Part shown: piece after piece, positions 52,057 to 60,902 of the stretch
Position numbering within the stretch: position 1 is the stretch's first letter
Layout of the letters: each line of letters begins with the position of its first letter
NCBI GenBank assembly: GCA_905235525.1
Contig: CAJOLW010000024.1
Location: 1 to 64,000, forward strand
Direction: 5' to 3'
Origin: an uncultured Bacteroidaceae bacterium
Lineage (GTDB): Bacteria > Bacteroidota > Bacteroidia > Bacteroidales > Bacteroidaceae
Length of the DNA stretch: 64,000 bases
Notes under the pieces: generated by a model
The model's database searches: none
Told to the model about the DNA's origin: nothing
Seen by the model: the letters and a program-made list of their open reading frames with translations, nothing else
Translations under genes and position numbers: made by a program

Positions 52057-55000
52057 TTGGAAACAAGTAAGGTACTTTCGCTCTTGGCTTCGTCGGAAGA
52101 AGCCAAGGAACTTGTCAAGCGCATCAGAAATGGCAAGGCTAAAGAGTTGAGGGCTGACGGACTGAACGGTTCGTCAGCAGCATTGTTGTTGGCAGCAGTG
52201 GCGAATGGACGCAGTCATTGTCCCAACCTGCTGGTGGTGATGAACGATGCGGACGATGCAGGCTACCTGTATCATGACTTGACACAGATGATGGGTGACG
52301 AAAGGGTGCTGTTCTTCCCTTCGTCGTATAAGCGTGCCATCAAGTATAACCAGAAGGATGCGGGAAATGAGATTTTGAGGATGAAGACCCTCTCACAGAC
52401 CCTCCCCTCACCCTCCCTACAGGGAGGGAGTGATATCTCTGCCAATGAAGAAACAAATGAACAAGGTAACCACTCCCTCCCTGTAGGGAGGGTGAGGGGA
52501 GGGTCTCTTCTCATTGTCACCTATCCTGACGCCTTAGCGGAACGGGTGGTGTCGAAGCAGGAACTGGATGAGAACACGCTGACGGTGAAGGTAGGCGACG
52601 AGTTCGATATCAGCCAGTTGGAGAAGGAAATCTTTGAGTTGGGTTTTGAACGGGTGGATTATGTGTATGAGCCTGGGCAGTTTGCTGTGAGAGGCAGCAT
52701 TGTGGATGTGTATTCATTCTCGTCAGACATGCCTTACCGTATCGACTTCTTTGGCGACGAGGTGGACAGCATCCGACCGTTCGACGTGCAGAGTCAACTG
52801 TCGGAGAGCAAGGTGGAGATGATGACGATTGTGCCAGACATCAAGAAGGACAACGCCGAATACATCTCTTTCTTGGAGTTCCTGCCGAAGGATACATTGG
52901 TAGTGACACAGAGCCTCGTGTATGTGTGCGACAAGATTGCACAGATACATGAAGAGGGCTTTTCGAGCCAAGCACAGTTTGAGGCGGAGACGAATGCGGA
53001 GGCTCTGGTCAAAAACTTCATCATCGACGAAGATACCTTCAAACAGCAAATCGTGCAGTTCCGACATCTGGAACTGAAGAAAGGAAGCACGACTGACGAG
53101 AAGGCTATTCACTTCAACACTTCCGCTCAGCCACTCTTCCACAAAAACTTCGACTTGGTCAGCCAAGAGTTTCACCGTCTGCAAAACGAGGGCTACAGAA
53201 TCCACATCTTTGCCGACAGCGAGAAGCAGATTGCCCGTCTGCAAAACATCTTCGAAGAGAAGGAACAGACAGAAGTGGATGCCATCCATTTCACCCCTGT
53301 CAACAAAGCCATCCACGAAGGTTTTATCGACCACACGCTGAAACTCTGCTTCTTCACCGACCACCAACTCTTTGACCGTTTCCACAAATATAACCTCAAG
53401 AGCGACAAGGCTCACAGGGGCAAGGTGGCACTGACACTGAAGGAGTTGCAGCAGTTTGAGATAGGCGACTATGTGGTGCACATCGACCACGGCGTGGGTC
53501 GCTTTGGCGGGTTGGTGCGAGTGCCACAGGGCGACGTGATGCAGGAGATGATCAAAATCATCTACAAGAACGAGGACACGGTGTATGTGTCCATCCACTC
53601 GCTGCACAAAGTGTCGAAGTATAAGGGCAAGGAAGGCGAACCACCCACGCTGAACAGGATTGGCGGCAACGCTTGGGAACGCATGAAGGAGCGCGTGAAG
53701 ACGAAGGTGAAAGACATCGCCCGTGACCTCATCAAACTCTATGCTACCCGACTGAAAGAGAAAGGCTTTGCCTACACCAAAGATGGCTACATGCAACACG
53801 AACTGGAGGTCTCCTTCGCCTACGAAGACACGCCCGACCAACTGAAAGCCACGCAAGACGTGAAGGCAGACATGGAGAAGCCGCGTCCGATGGACCGTCT
53901 GGTGTGCGGCGACGTGGGTTTTGGCAAGACGGAAGTGGCGATTCGTGCGGCTTTCAAGGCAGCCACCGACGGCAAGCAAGTGGCGGTGATGGTGCCCACG
54001 ACGGTGCTGGCTTATCAGCACTATCAGACCTTCACCTCCCGACTGAAGGAGTTTCCAGTCAGGGTGGAATACCTCACCCGAGCACGTACTGCCAAAGAGA
54101 CGAAAGAGGTGCTGGATGACCTGAAGGAAGGGAAGGTCGATATCATCATCGGTACACACAAACTGATTGGCAAGCAGGTACAGTTCAAGGACTTAGGACT
54201 GCTCATCATCGACGAGGAACAGAAATTTGGTGTTTCGACGAAAGAGAAGTTGAGAGCCATGAAAGTGAATGTCGATACCCTCACCATGACAGCCACCCCG
54301 ATTCCACGCACATTGCAGTTCTCACTGTTGGGAGCAAGGGATTTGTCCATCATCCAGACTCCCCCACCCAACCGCTACCCTATTCAGACGGAGATACATA
54401 CCTTCTCGCCTGAAATCTTTGCCGAAGCCATCAACTTCGAGATGAGCCGCAACGGACAGGTGTTCATTGTGAACAACAAAATCAGCAACTTGAAGGAGTT
54501 GGAGGAGATGATACATAAGTACGTGCCTGATGCGCGTGTATGTGTCGGTCATGGACAGATGAATCCGCAAGAACTGGAAAAGATTATTCTCGACTTCATG
54601 AACTATGACTACGACGTGATGCTCTCCACCACCATCGTAGAGAACGGTATTGACGTGCCCAACGCCCAACACCATCATCATCAACAGCGCACAAAACTAT
54701 GGCTTGTCAGACATCCACCAGATGCGTGGTCGTGTGGGACGTGGCAACAAAAAAGCCTTCTGCTACCTCATCGCTCCCCCACTCGCTGCCCTGAACGATG
54801 TGACCCGTCGCCGTTTGCAAGCGGTGGAGAACTTCAGCGACCTCGGCAGCGGCATCTATATCGCCATGCAAGACCTTGACATTCGTGGTGCGGGCAATAT
54901 GCTGGGTGCTGAACAAAGCGGTTTCATCACCGATTTGGGCTATGAAACCTATCAGAAGATTCTGAATGAGGCGGTGGCAGAACTCAAAGAAAACGAGTTC

Positions 55001-55525
55001 ACCGAACTCTTTGCCGAAGAGGACAAGGATGAAGAAGGCAGAATCAGTGGCGAGAAGTTTGTGACAGAGACGAACATCGAAAGCGACATACAGGGTTTCT
55101 TCCCCGAAGAGTACGTACCCAGCAGCGGTGAGCGCATGAGCCTCTATCGTGAACTGGACTCCCTCACCTCACCCAAGCAATTGGAGGACTACAAGAAACG
55201 CCTCATCGACCGTTTTGGACAAATACCACCTGTGGGCGAATCACTCCTCACCGTCATGCCTATCAAGTGGGCAGCCCAACGCTTGGGCATCGAGAAAGTG
55301 GTACTCAAGATGGGCCGCATGATTCTCTATTTCGCCCTCGAAGACGAATACTTCCAGAGCCGTGCTTTCGAGAAAGTGCTCAACTATGTGGGCAGTCACG
55401 GAAGAGGATGCACGTTGAGAGATGGAGAACGGAAGTCGCTGCTGATTAAGAACATCAGCACGATGGAAGGAGCAAGGAGCGTGCTGGAAGCGATGGAAGG
55501 CAAGAAAACCGATGCCCAAACATAA
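52057..55525 (+). pseudogene. mfd: Transcription-repair coupling factor Mfd, with one-base frameshift and in-frame palindromic insertion
   Basis: Two frames join into one Mfd of about 1155 residues. The first (52057-54666) has the UvrB-like N-terminus, the polymerase-interacting domain (YVVHIDHGVGRFGG), Walker A (GDVGFGKTEVAIRA), LLIIDEEQKFGV and TMTATPIPRTLQF. The second (54668-55525) has TIIINSAQNYGLSDIHQMRG, the arginine-finger RVGRGNKK and the C-terminal TRCF domain. They meet at GACGTGCCCAACGCCCAACACC. One extra C at 54665-54667 breaks the expected VPNANTI. A product ending in the first frame would lack motif VI. The frame begins at TTG (52057) after TGA at 52042; no ATG fits. Residues about 114-150 are encoded by an inverted repeat. 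Sequencing error remains possible. Confidence 0.9.
52397..52506. mobile_element. Palindromic repeat element inserted in frame within mfd
   Basis: Perfect 36-bp arms (52397-52432 and 52471-52506) of CCCTCCCCTCACCCTCCC type flank a 38-base centre. The element adds LPSPSLQGG...SLPVGRVRGG between EILRMKTLSQ and LLIVTYPDALAE, where other Mfd proteins have only about ten residues. The reading frame is kept through it. No transposase, so it resembles a MITE or the protein-coding palindromic elements known in Rickettsia. Confidence 0.75.
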
Positions 55526-55655
55526 CCTTACTCAACTCCATTTTCATTTCCCGCCGGATTCGTAAGAGAAAGATGACTGAAAGCGAGCAAAATCGAATAA
55601 GATTGAAAAAACGAAAAAAGTTTCTCATCTTTTTTCTTTATTCAGAAAGATTCTG

Positions 55656-55663
55656 TACCTTTG
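55656..55663 (+). promoter_or_regulatory. -7 box for the VanX-like gene
   Basis: TACCTTTG, 44 bases before the start at 55707. Confidence 0.7.
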
Positions 55664-55706
55664 CTTCCGAAAATATGAATTGACACATTTATATCTTTCC
55701 AAATTT

Positions 55707-56492
55707 ATGAGACAGACAAAACTATGGACACTTGCCACAATCCTGATACTTTGTGGCGTAAGCGGAATTATTTTCAGTTGCTCGGACGACGACACGAAAG
55801 TGAATCCCACCGAAGACAGCAGCCAGTTCACCAATTTGACAGATGCTGTGCCAGACGCAATTCTGGAGATACGCTACTACGGCACCTACAACTTTGTGGG
55901 CCAACGCATCGACGGCTATGAACAACCTACCGCGTTGCTTACCAAACAAGCCGCTAAGGCACTGAAGGCTGTGAGCGACGATGTGCGTGAGCAAGGCTAC
56001 CGCTTGAAGATTTACGATGCCTACCGTCCACAAAAAGGTGTTGACCACTTCGTACGCTGGGCAGCCGACCTCTCAGCCACGGAAATGAAGCAATTCTTTT
56101 ATCCAAACCTCGACAAGAGTGTACTCTTCGAACAAGAGTACATCATGGAAAAGAGCGGCCACACACGCGGCTCCACCGTCGATTTAACCCTCTTCGACAT
56201 GCAGACAGAGAAAGAACTGGACATGGGCGGCACATTCGACTGGTTCGGTCCCGAAAGCCATCCCGACTTCTGTGGCAACCCCGACACAGGCGAATACACT
56301 GGCGATAACAGCAAGAGCCCCACTGGTCGCAGCATCACCGCCGAGCAGTTTGAGCACCGCATGATTCTGCGTCGCGCCATGCTGGCAAATGGGTTCAAGC
56401 CCCTCGATTCCGAGTGGTGGCACTTCACCCTACGCGATGAGCCATTCCCAGACACCTACTTCACTTTCCCCGTCAGAGAACTGGTTCGGTAG
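55707..56492 (+). CDS. D-alanyl-D-alanine dipeptidase (VanX/DdpX family), lipoprotein
   Basis: The ATG at 55707 (MRQTKLWTLATILILCG) gives 262 residues; an in-frame TTG 27 bases upstream is less likely. The lipobox is IIFSC followed by SDDDTK, resembling the Bacteroidota surface-export signal. The catalytic part has IYDAYRPQKGVDHFV, zinc ligands in SGHTRGSTVDLTLFD and the C-terminal SEWWHFTLRDEP with the catalytic Glu and a zinc His. These enzymes split D-Ala-D-Ala. Without vanHA nearby, a role in peptidoglycan-fragment recycling is likelier than vancomycin resistance. Confidence 0.92.
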   Translation: MRQTKLWTLATILILCGVSGIIFSCSDDDTKVNPTEDSSQFTNLTDAVPDAILEIRYYGTYNFVGQRIDGYEQPTALLTKQAAKALKAVSDDVREQGYRLKIYDAYRPQKGVDHFVRWAADLSATEMKQFFYPNLDKSVLFEQEYIMEKSGHTRGSTVDLTLFDMQTEKELDMGGTFDWFGPESHPDFCGNPDTGEYTGDNSKSPTGRSITAEQFEHRMILRRAMLANGFKPLDSEWWHFTLRDEPFPDTYFTFPVRELVR

Positions 56493-56518
56493 CAGAAACA
56501 CCACCGCGTTATTTTTTC

Positions 56519-56793
56519 TCAATTTCCCGTTGGGCTCGTAAGGGAATCTTTCAAAAGTTGCAGTACCGTTTCCTTGTATTTTCCGGAAATTGGGAGGTTG
56601 GTGTCGCCAATAATCACATTCTCTCTGTCTATTCCCGTACAAGCAGAAACAGGAACGATGGATGCGAAGGTATTCGGGACCGAGCAAGCGTGCCCATGAT
56701 GAGATGGCGGTCTTGTTGCGGAAACGGCGATTGTCTGTGGCATGTATCATAAGAATTTGCCAGACACCAAGGATATAGAAGTCGCGACTGACA
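56519..56793 (-). pseudogene. Decayed LytTR-type DNA-binding domain
   Basis: The minus strand carries two halves of a LytTR domain in different frames. One reads NKTAISSWARLLGPEYLRIH then RS up to about 56652. The other reads from about 56650 VSACTGIDRENVIIGDTNLP then ISGKYKETVLQLLKDS and stops at 56519. HRS followed by a VS/VN strand and the ENVIIGD..LPIS..Y pattern is the LytTR signature. A small deletion at the junction breaks it. No receiver domain or start remains. It lies between the VanX-like gene and the terminator of the inositol-phosphate synthase gene. Confidence 0.6.
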
Positions 56794-56838
56794 CAAAGAC
56801 GAGAGAGGGACACGAATCGTGCCCCTCTCTCGTCTTTG
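56794..56838. terminator. Bidirectional terminator after the inositol-phosphate synthase gene
   Basis: A 16-bp perfect stem (56794-56809 with 56823-56838, CAAAGACGAGAGAGGG) with a 13-base loop. It lies about 50 bases past the synthase stop on the minus strand. Confidence 0.8.
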
Positions 56839-56888
56839 TATATGCTTCCTTCTTGCCTGTAGAGAAAAACGCCCAGCGCGTAGGCTGG

Positions 56889-58217
56889 TCAGTCTATTTC
56901 TTCATCTGCCTCATAACCACCCATCTCGCGGATAGCATTCTTCAGCATGGTGTACTGCTGGAAGAGGTGGTTGACGGGCTCCTCACCCTTGGTGTAATCG
57001 TGCATAGGAGCCTTGAGGAAGAAAGAGAGGAAACGCTGAATGCCACTCTTTCCGGCACGTGCAGCGAGGTCGCTGAGCAGGCAGAGGTCGAGCAACAGCG
57101 GTGCGGCAAGGATGGAGTCGCGGCAGAGGAAGTTGATCTTGATCTGCATAGGGTAGTTCATCCAGCCAAAGATGTCGATGTTGTCCCATCCCTCCTTGTT
57201 GTCGTTGCGCGGAGGGTAGTAGTTGATGCGCACCTTGTGGCAGTACTGGTTGTCCTCATCGTTGCCATGACCGTAGAGGTCGGGCTGCGCCTCAGGCTTG
57301 AGGATGGTTTCGAGTGTGGAAAGTTTGCTGACCTCCTTCGTGCGGAAATTGGCAGGTTCGTCGAGCACAAGTCCGTCGCGGTTGCCGAGGATGTTGGTAG
57401 AGAACCAGCCGTTGAGACCCAGACAGCGAGTGCCGATGATGGGGGCAAAGCCTGACTTCACGAGGGTCTGACCTGTCTTAAAGTCCTTACCTGCAATGGG
57501 AAGACCGAGTTTCTCCGACATTTCCCACATGGCTGGAATATCGACAGTGGTGTTGGGAGCCCCCATGATGAAAGGTGCACCTTCTGCCAGAGCAGCGTAG
57601 GCGTAGCACATGGAAGGAGCGATATTCACACGGTCATCAGCCTTCATGGCAGCCTCCAGATGCGCCAAGGTGTCATGCACCTGCATGTTCGGCTCCACAT
57701 AAATTTCGGTGGAAGCAGCCCATGCCACGACAATGCGGGCACAGTCATTCTCTTTCTTGAACTTGCGGATGTCCTCACGCAACTGCTCCACCATCTCCCA
57801 ACGGGTCTTGCAGTCTTTCACGTTGTCGCCGTCAAGCCGCTTGGCAAAGTTCCTGTCGAAAGCCGCCTTGAGAGGCACAATCTTCTCCAGTTCGTCCTTC
57901 ACGGGCAGGATGTCCTTCTCTTTCAGCACTTCCGCATACATCGCACTTTGGAAAGCATTGGCGGGATATACGTCCCATGCTCCGAACACGATGTCATCCA
58001 ACTTTGCCATTGGAACAATTTCTGAATAAGAGAGATACTTCTTGTCAGCCCCTTTACCAACACGAATTTTGTCATACTGAGTCATTGAACCCACTGGCTT
58101 GGCAAGTCCTTTGCGAGCCATCAGCACGCCTGTTATGAAAGTAGAAGAGACGGCACCCAGTCCAACGACCATGATGCCCAATTTACCTTCTGCTGGCTGC
58201 ACATTTTGATTTCCCAT
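56889..58217 (-). CDS. Myo-inositol-1-phosphate synthase
   Basis: A 442-residue member of the inositol-3-phosphate synthase family, which turns glucose-6-phosphate into inositol phosphate using NAD. The NAD loop is VVGLGAVSSTFITG at residues 17-30. The catalytic domain shows GAPNTTVDIPAMWEMSE, IAGKDFKTGQTLVKS and LGNRDGLVLDEPANFRTK. Length suits the bacterial/archaeal type. In Bacteroides such genes feed inositol lipids, but the expected lipid-synthesis partner genes are not adjacent here. Its own TACCTTTG box lies 60 bases upstream. Confidence 0.93.
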   Translation of the reverse strand: MGNQNVQPAEGKLGIMVVGLGAVSSTFITGVLMARKGLAKPVGSMTQYDKIRVGKGADKKYLSYSEIVPMAKLDDIVFGAWDVYPANAFQSAMYAEVLKEKDILPVKDELEKIVPLKAAFDRNFAKRLDGDNVKDCKTRWEMVEQLREDIRKFKKENDCARIVVAWAASTEIYVEPNMQVHDTLAHLEAAMKADDRVNIAPSMCYAYAALAEGAPFIMGAPNTTVDIPAMWEMSEKLGLPIAGKDFKTGQTLVKSGFAPIIGTRCLGLNGWFSTNILGNRDGLVLDEPANFRTKEVSKLSTLETILKPEAQPDLYGHGNDEDNQYCHKVRINYYPPRNDNKEGWDNIDIFGWMNYPMQIKINFLCRDSILAAPLLLDLCLLSDLAARAGKSGIQRFLSFFLKAPMHDYTKGEEPVNHLFQQYTMLKNAIREMGGYEADEEID

Positions 58218-58276
58218 TATTAAATAGAATAATATTAAATAGAATAAGTCGGTTTTTATTCATTTCGAAAAGTATG

Positions 58277-58284
58277 CAAAGGTA
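58277..58284 (-). promoter_or_regulatory. -7 box for the inositol-phosphate synthase gene
   Basis: TACCTTTG on the minus strand, 59 bases before the start codon. Confidence 0.7.
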
Positions 58285-58460
58285 CGAAGAAACATTCAAA
58301 GCATTGTGACCTATTTCACCACATTTTTGTCCATTCTTCATTTTTAACATCTTTTTAGCACAAGCAGCCCTTTTCCTTCCTCCTTCAACCACCCCGAATC
58401 CACACCTCCACAGACTTTCTTCCACTGCCTCTGCGGCTCCCCTTCCATAGCCTCAAAATC

Positions 58461-58523
58461 GGTGTGAGTCACACCCCATAGGCAGGTCTGAGCCACACCA
58501 CAATCACAGGTGGGAGTCACACC
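58461..58523. repeat. Three-unit 24-nt tandem array of GTGTGAGTCACAC palindromes
   Basis: GGTGTGAGTCACACC (58461-58475), GGTCTGAGCCACACC (58485-58499) and GGTGGGAGTCACACC (58509-58523) are spaced exactly 24 bases. The first copy is a perfect odd palindrome; the others diverge in the left half. Confidence 0.7.
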
Positions 58524-58679
58524 GATTTCCTGGCTGTGGGCGGAGACTTTTCAAGGCTCATACAGCCAGTCTATTTCAAGAACCCTGTTCTGTCCATCGC
58601 CAGAACGGCGAACCAGCCCTCAGAATGGTAAAAAATCCAAAAAAACACGCTTTTATTTGGTCAAATGCCCAAAGTGCAT

Positions 58680-58687
58680 TAACTTTG
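58680..58687 (+). promoter_or_regulatory. -7 box for the mannosyltransferase operon
   Basis: TAACTTTG with TTTG about 20 bases upstream. The strong ribosome site AAGGAG (58689-58694) follows at once, so the mRNA leader to the ATG at 58697 is only a few bases. Confidence 0.7.
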
Positions 58688-58696
58688 CAAGGAGAA

Positions 58697-59527
58697 ATGA
58701 TATACCCAACCAGCATGCACGAAAGCGACAGCATAGTTATCATACCAACCTACAACGAGAAGGAAAACATTGAGAAAATTATCCGCGCCATCTTTGCGCT
58801 GGAGAAAAGTTTTCACATTCTCGTGATTGACGACGGTTCTCCCGACGGGACAGCCACCATCGTGAAGGGTCTGATGGCGACAGAGTTTGCCAGTCGCCTT
58901 TTCATCATGGAGCGCCAGGGAAAGCAGGGACTTGGCACTGCTTACATAGCAGGGTTCAAGTGGGGGCTGGCACGCCAATACGACTACATCTTCGAGATGG
59001 ACGCCGATTTCTCCCATGCCCCAAGCGACCTGCCAAGACTTTATTCAGCCTGTGCCGACGAAGGCTACGACCTTGCCATCGGCAGCCGCTACATCTCGGG
59101 CGTGAACGTGGTCAACTGGCCCATAGGACGCGTGCTCATGTCCTACTTTGCCTCCAAGTACGTGCGCTTTGTCACAGGTTTCAAGGTGCACGACACCACG
59201 GCGGGCTTCAAGTGCTACCGCCGCCGTGTGCTGGAGACCATCGACCTCGATGCTATCCGTTTCAAAGGCTATGCTTTCCAGATTGAGATGAAGTTCACTA
59301 CATATAAGTGTGGTTTCAAAATCAAGGAGGTACCCGTCATCTTTGTCAACCGTGTAGAAGGTGTATCGAAAATGAACAGCGGCATCTTTGGCGAAGCCTT
59401 CTTTGGCGTAATGAAACTGAGATGGGACGGTTGGTTCCGGAAATACCCCCACCCTACAGACAAGGAACGTCCCCAACTCCCCCCAAACCATTCAGAGCGT
59501 GACACCAACCTACAGAACAACCTATGA
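58697..59527 (+). CDS. Polyprenol-monophosphomannose synthase-like family 2 glycosyltransferase
   Basis: The start at 58697 follows AAGGAG and the promoter; the product has 276 residues. A second ATG at 58715 (MHESDS) is possible. The catalytic domain is a close fit to dolichol/polyprenol-phosphate mannosyltransferases: VIIPTYNEKENIEKIIRAI, VIDDGSPDGTATIV, FEMDADFSHAPSDLPRL with the DxD site, and RFKGYAFQIEMKF. It lacks the C-terminal membrane helices of longer members. It moves mannose from GDP-mannose to a lipid carrier for later glycosylation. Its stop overlaps the pyrC start by four bases. Confidence 0.9.
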   Translation: MIYPTSMHESDSIVIIPTYNEKENIEKIIRAIFALEKSFHILVIDDGSPDGTATIVKGLMATEFASRLFIMERQGKQGLGTAYIAGFKWGLARQYDYIFEMDADFSHAPSDLPRLYSACADEGYDLAIGSRYISGVNVVNWPIGRVLMSYFASKYVRFVTGFKVHDTTAGFKCYRRRVLETIDLDAIRFKGYAFQIEMKFTTYKCGFKIKEVPVIFVNRVEGVSKMNSGIFGEAFFGVMKLRWDGWFRKYPHPTDKERPQLPPNHSERDTNLQNNL

Positions 59528-60861
59528 GAACTATTATCAGAAACGCAACTATTGTCAATGAAAATCGCCAGTTCATCGGCTCTGTAGTGATAGAGGACGA
59601 GATGATCCAACAAGTATTGGAAGGTGATGATTCTACACAACCATATGATACCGAAATCGATGCAACAGGTCTATACTTATTTCCAGGTGTCATCGATGAT
59701 CACGTGCATTTCCGTGAACCAGGCATGACGCATAAGGCTGATATTGCCAGTGAAAGTCGCACTGCTGCGGCTGGAGGTGTGACATCCTACATGGAGATGC
59801 CTAACACCACCCCCCCCACCACCACGCTTGCCTTGCTGGAAGAAAAATTTCAGATAGCCGCCCAAAACAGTCGGGTCAACTACTCCTTCTACTTTGGCGC
59901 CACTAACGACAATGTGGAAACCATTCAACTATTGGATCGCCATCGTGTCCCAGGTGTCAAAGTGTTTATGGGCAGCAGTACGGGCAACATGTTGGTGGAT
60001 CGCGAGGAATCCCTCTACCGCATTTTTGCCTCCTCTCCCATATTGTTGATGGCACATTGCGAAGACACCAGCATCATCGAGGCAAACATCCGAGCATTCA
60101 AGAAACGATACAAGGGTCAGAATGACTTCCCCATCCGCTACCATTCACGCATCCGTAGCGTGGAGGCATGCTACCAGTCATCCTCTTTAGCCGTGCAGAT
60201 GGCGAAAGACACAGGTGCGCGCTTACATATTGCACACATCTCCACAGCAAAAGAATTGGAACTCTTCGAAAACAAACCCATAGAAGAAAAGAAGATCACA
60301 GCAGAAGCAGTTATTGCCCATCTGATGTTCAGTACAGAAGACTATGACACTCTCGGCACACGCATCAAATGCAATCCTTCAATCAAGACACCTGAAGACC
60401 GTGCCGCCTTACGCGAAGCACTGACCAATGGACTAATTGACGTGGTGGCAACCGACCATGCTCCACATTTAGAGAATGAAAAATTGGGAGGAGCGCTGCG
60501 AGCAGCCTCGGGCATGCCCATGATTCAATTCTCATTAGTGTCAATGCTGGAACTAAGCGAAAAGGGAATTTTACCTATCGAGCGCATTCCTGACCTCATG
60601 GCACACAATCCTGCCAAACTCTTCCACATTGAGAAACGCGGATTCATCCGTCCTGGCTACTATGCCGACCTCACCTTAGTGGATCCCAATGGAGACTGGC
60701 AGGTGAGAGAAGGACGGTACTACACCAAATGTGGCTGGACCCCCATGGACGAACGTTTCTTCAAGTGGCGTGTACGCCGCACGATCCTCAACGGCATCAC
60801 CGTTTACAGCGATGGTGTTGTGGTGGACGGCGTCAGAGGTAAAGAACTGAGGTTCAGTTGA
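59524..60861 (+). CDS. pyrC: Dihydroorotase, class I
   Basis: A 445-residue amidohydrolase of pyrimidine synthesis that interconverts carbamoyl aspartate and dihydroorotate. Metal-site motifs are GVIDDHVHFREPGMTHK, GVKVFMGSSTGNML (at the place of the carboxylated lysine), LMAHCED, LHIAHISTAKE and VVATDHAPHLENEK. Length and the HVHFREPG form mark class I rather than the short PyrC. Translation is coupled to the mannosyltransferase gene by a 4-base overlap, an association seen in other Bacteroidales. Confidence 0.95.
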   Translation: MRTIIRNATIVNENRQFIGSVVIEDEMIQQVLEGDDSTQPYDTEIDATGLYLFPGVIDDHVHFREPGMTHKADIASESRTAAAGGVTSYMEMPNTTPPTTTLALLEEKFQIAAQNSRVNYSFYFGATNDNVETIQLLDRHRVPGVKVFMGSSTGNMLVDREESLYRIFASSPILLMAHCEDTSIIEANIRAFKKRYKGQNDFPIRYHSRIRSVEACYQSSSLAVQMAKDTGARLHIAHISTAKELELFENKPIEEKKITAEAVIAHLMFSTEDYDTLGTRIKCNPSIKTPEDRAALREALTNGLIDVVATDHAPHLENEKLGGALRAASGMPMIQFSLVSMLELSEKGILPIERIPDLMAHNPAKLFHIEKRGFIRPGYYADLTLVDPNGDWQVREGRYYTKCGWTPMDERFFKWRVRRTILNGITVYSDGVVVDGVRGKELRFS

Positions 60862-60902
60862 CAGTTGAGAGTTTAGGGCTTAGAGTTTAGACGTTGTGAG
60901 GG

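Larger units (their letters stand above)
58218..58696. other. 480-base divergent spacer with tandem array
   Basis: Between the inositol-phosphate synthase and the mannosyltransferase. It contains the outward promoters near each end (58277-58284 and 58680-58687) and a three-unit array at 58461-58523. Between them no credible gene is visible. Confidence 0.65.

Noticed and set aside
51671-52066. 131-codon minus-strand frame between the restriction gene and mfd
   Set aside because: It covers repeat debris, has no promoter and its translation resembles no protein family.
52723-54159. 478-codon open frame on the minus strand inside mfd
   Set aside because: It is the antisense of highly conserved Mfd motifs, is rich in His/Val/Leu without any family pattern, and has no promoter or ribosome site.
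58183-58425. 80-codon minus-strand frame upstream of the inositol-phosphate synthase
   Set aside because: It overlaps the start and promoter of a real gene and encodes low-complexity sequence.
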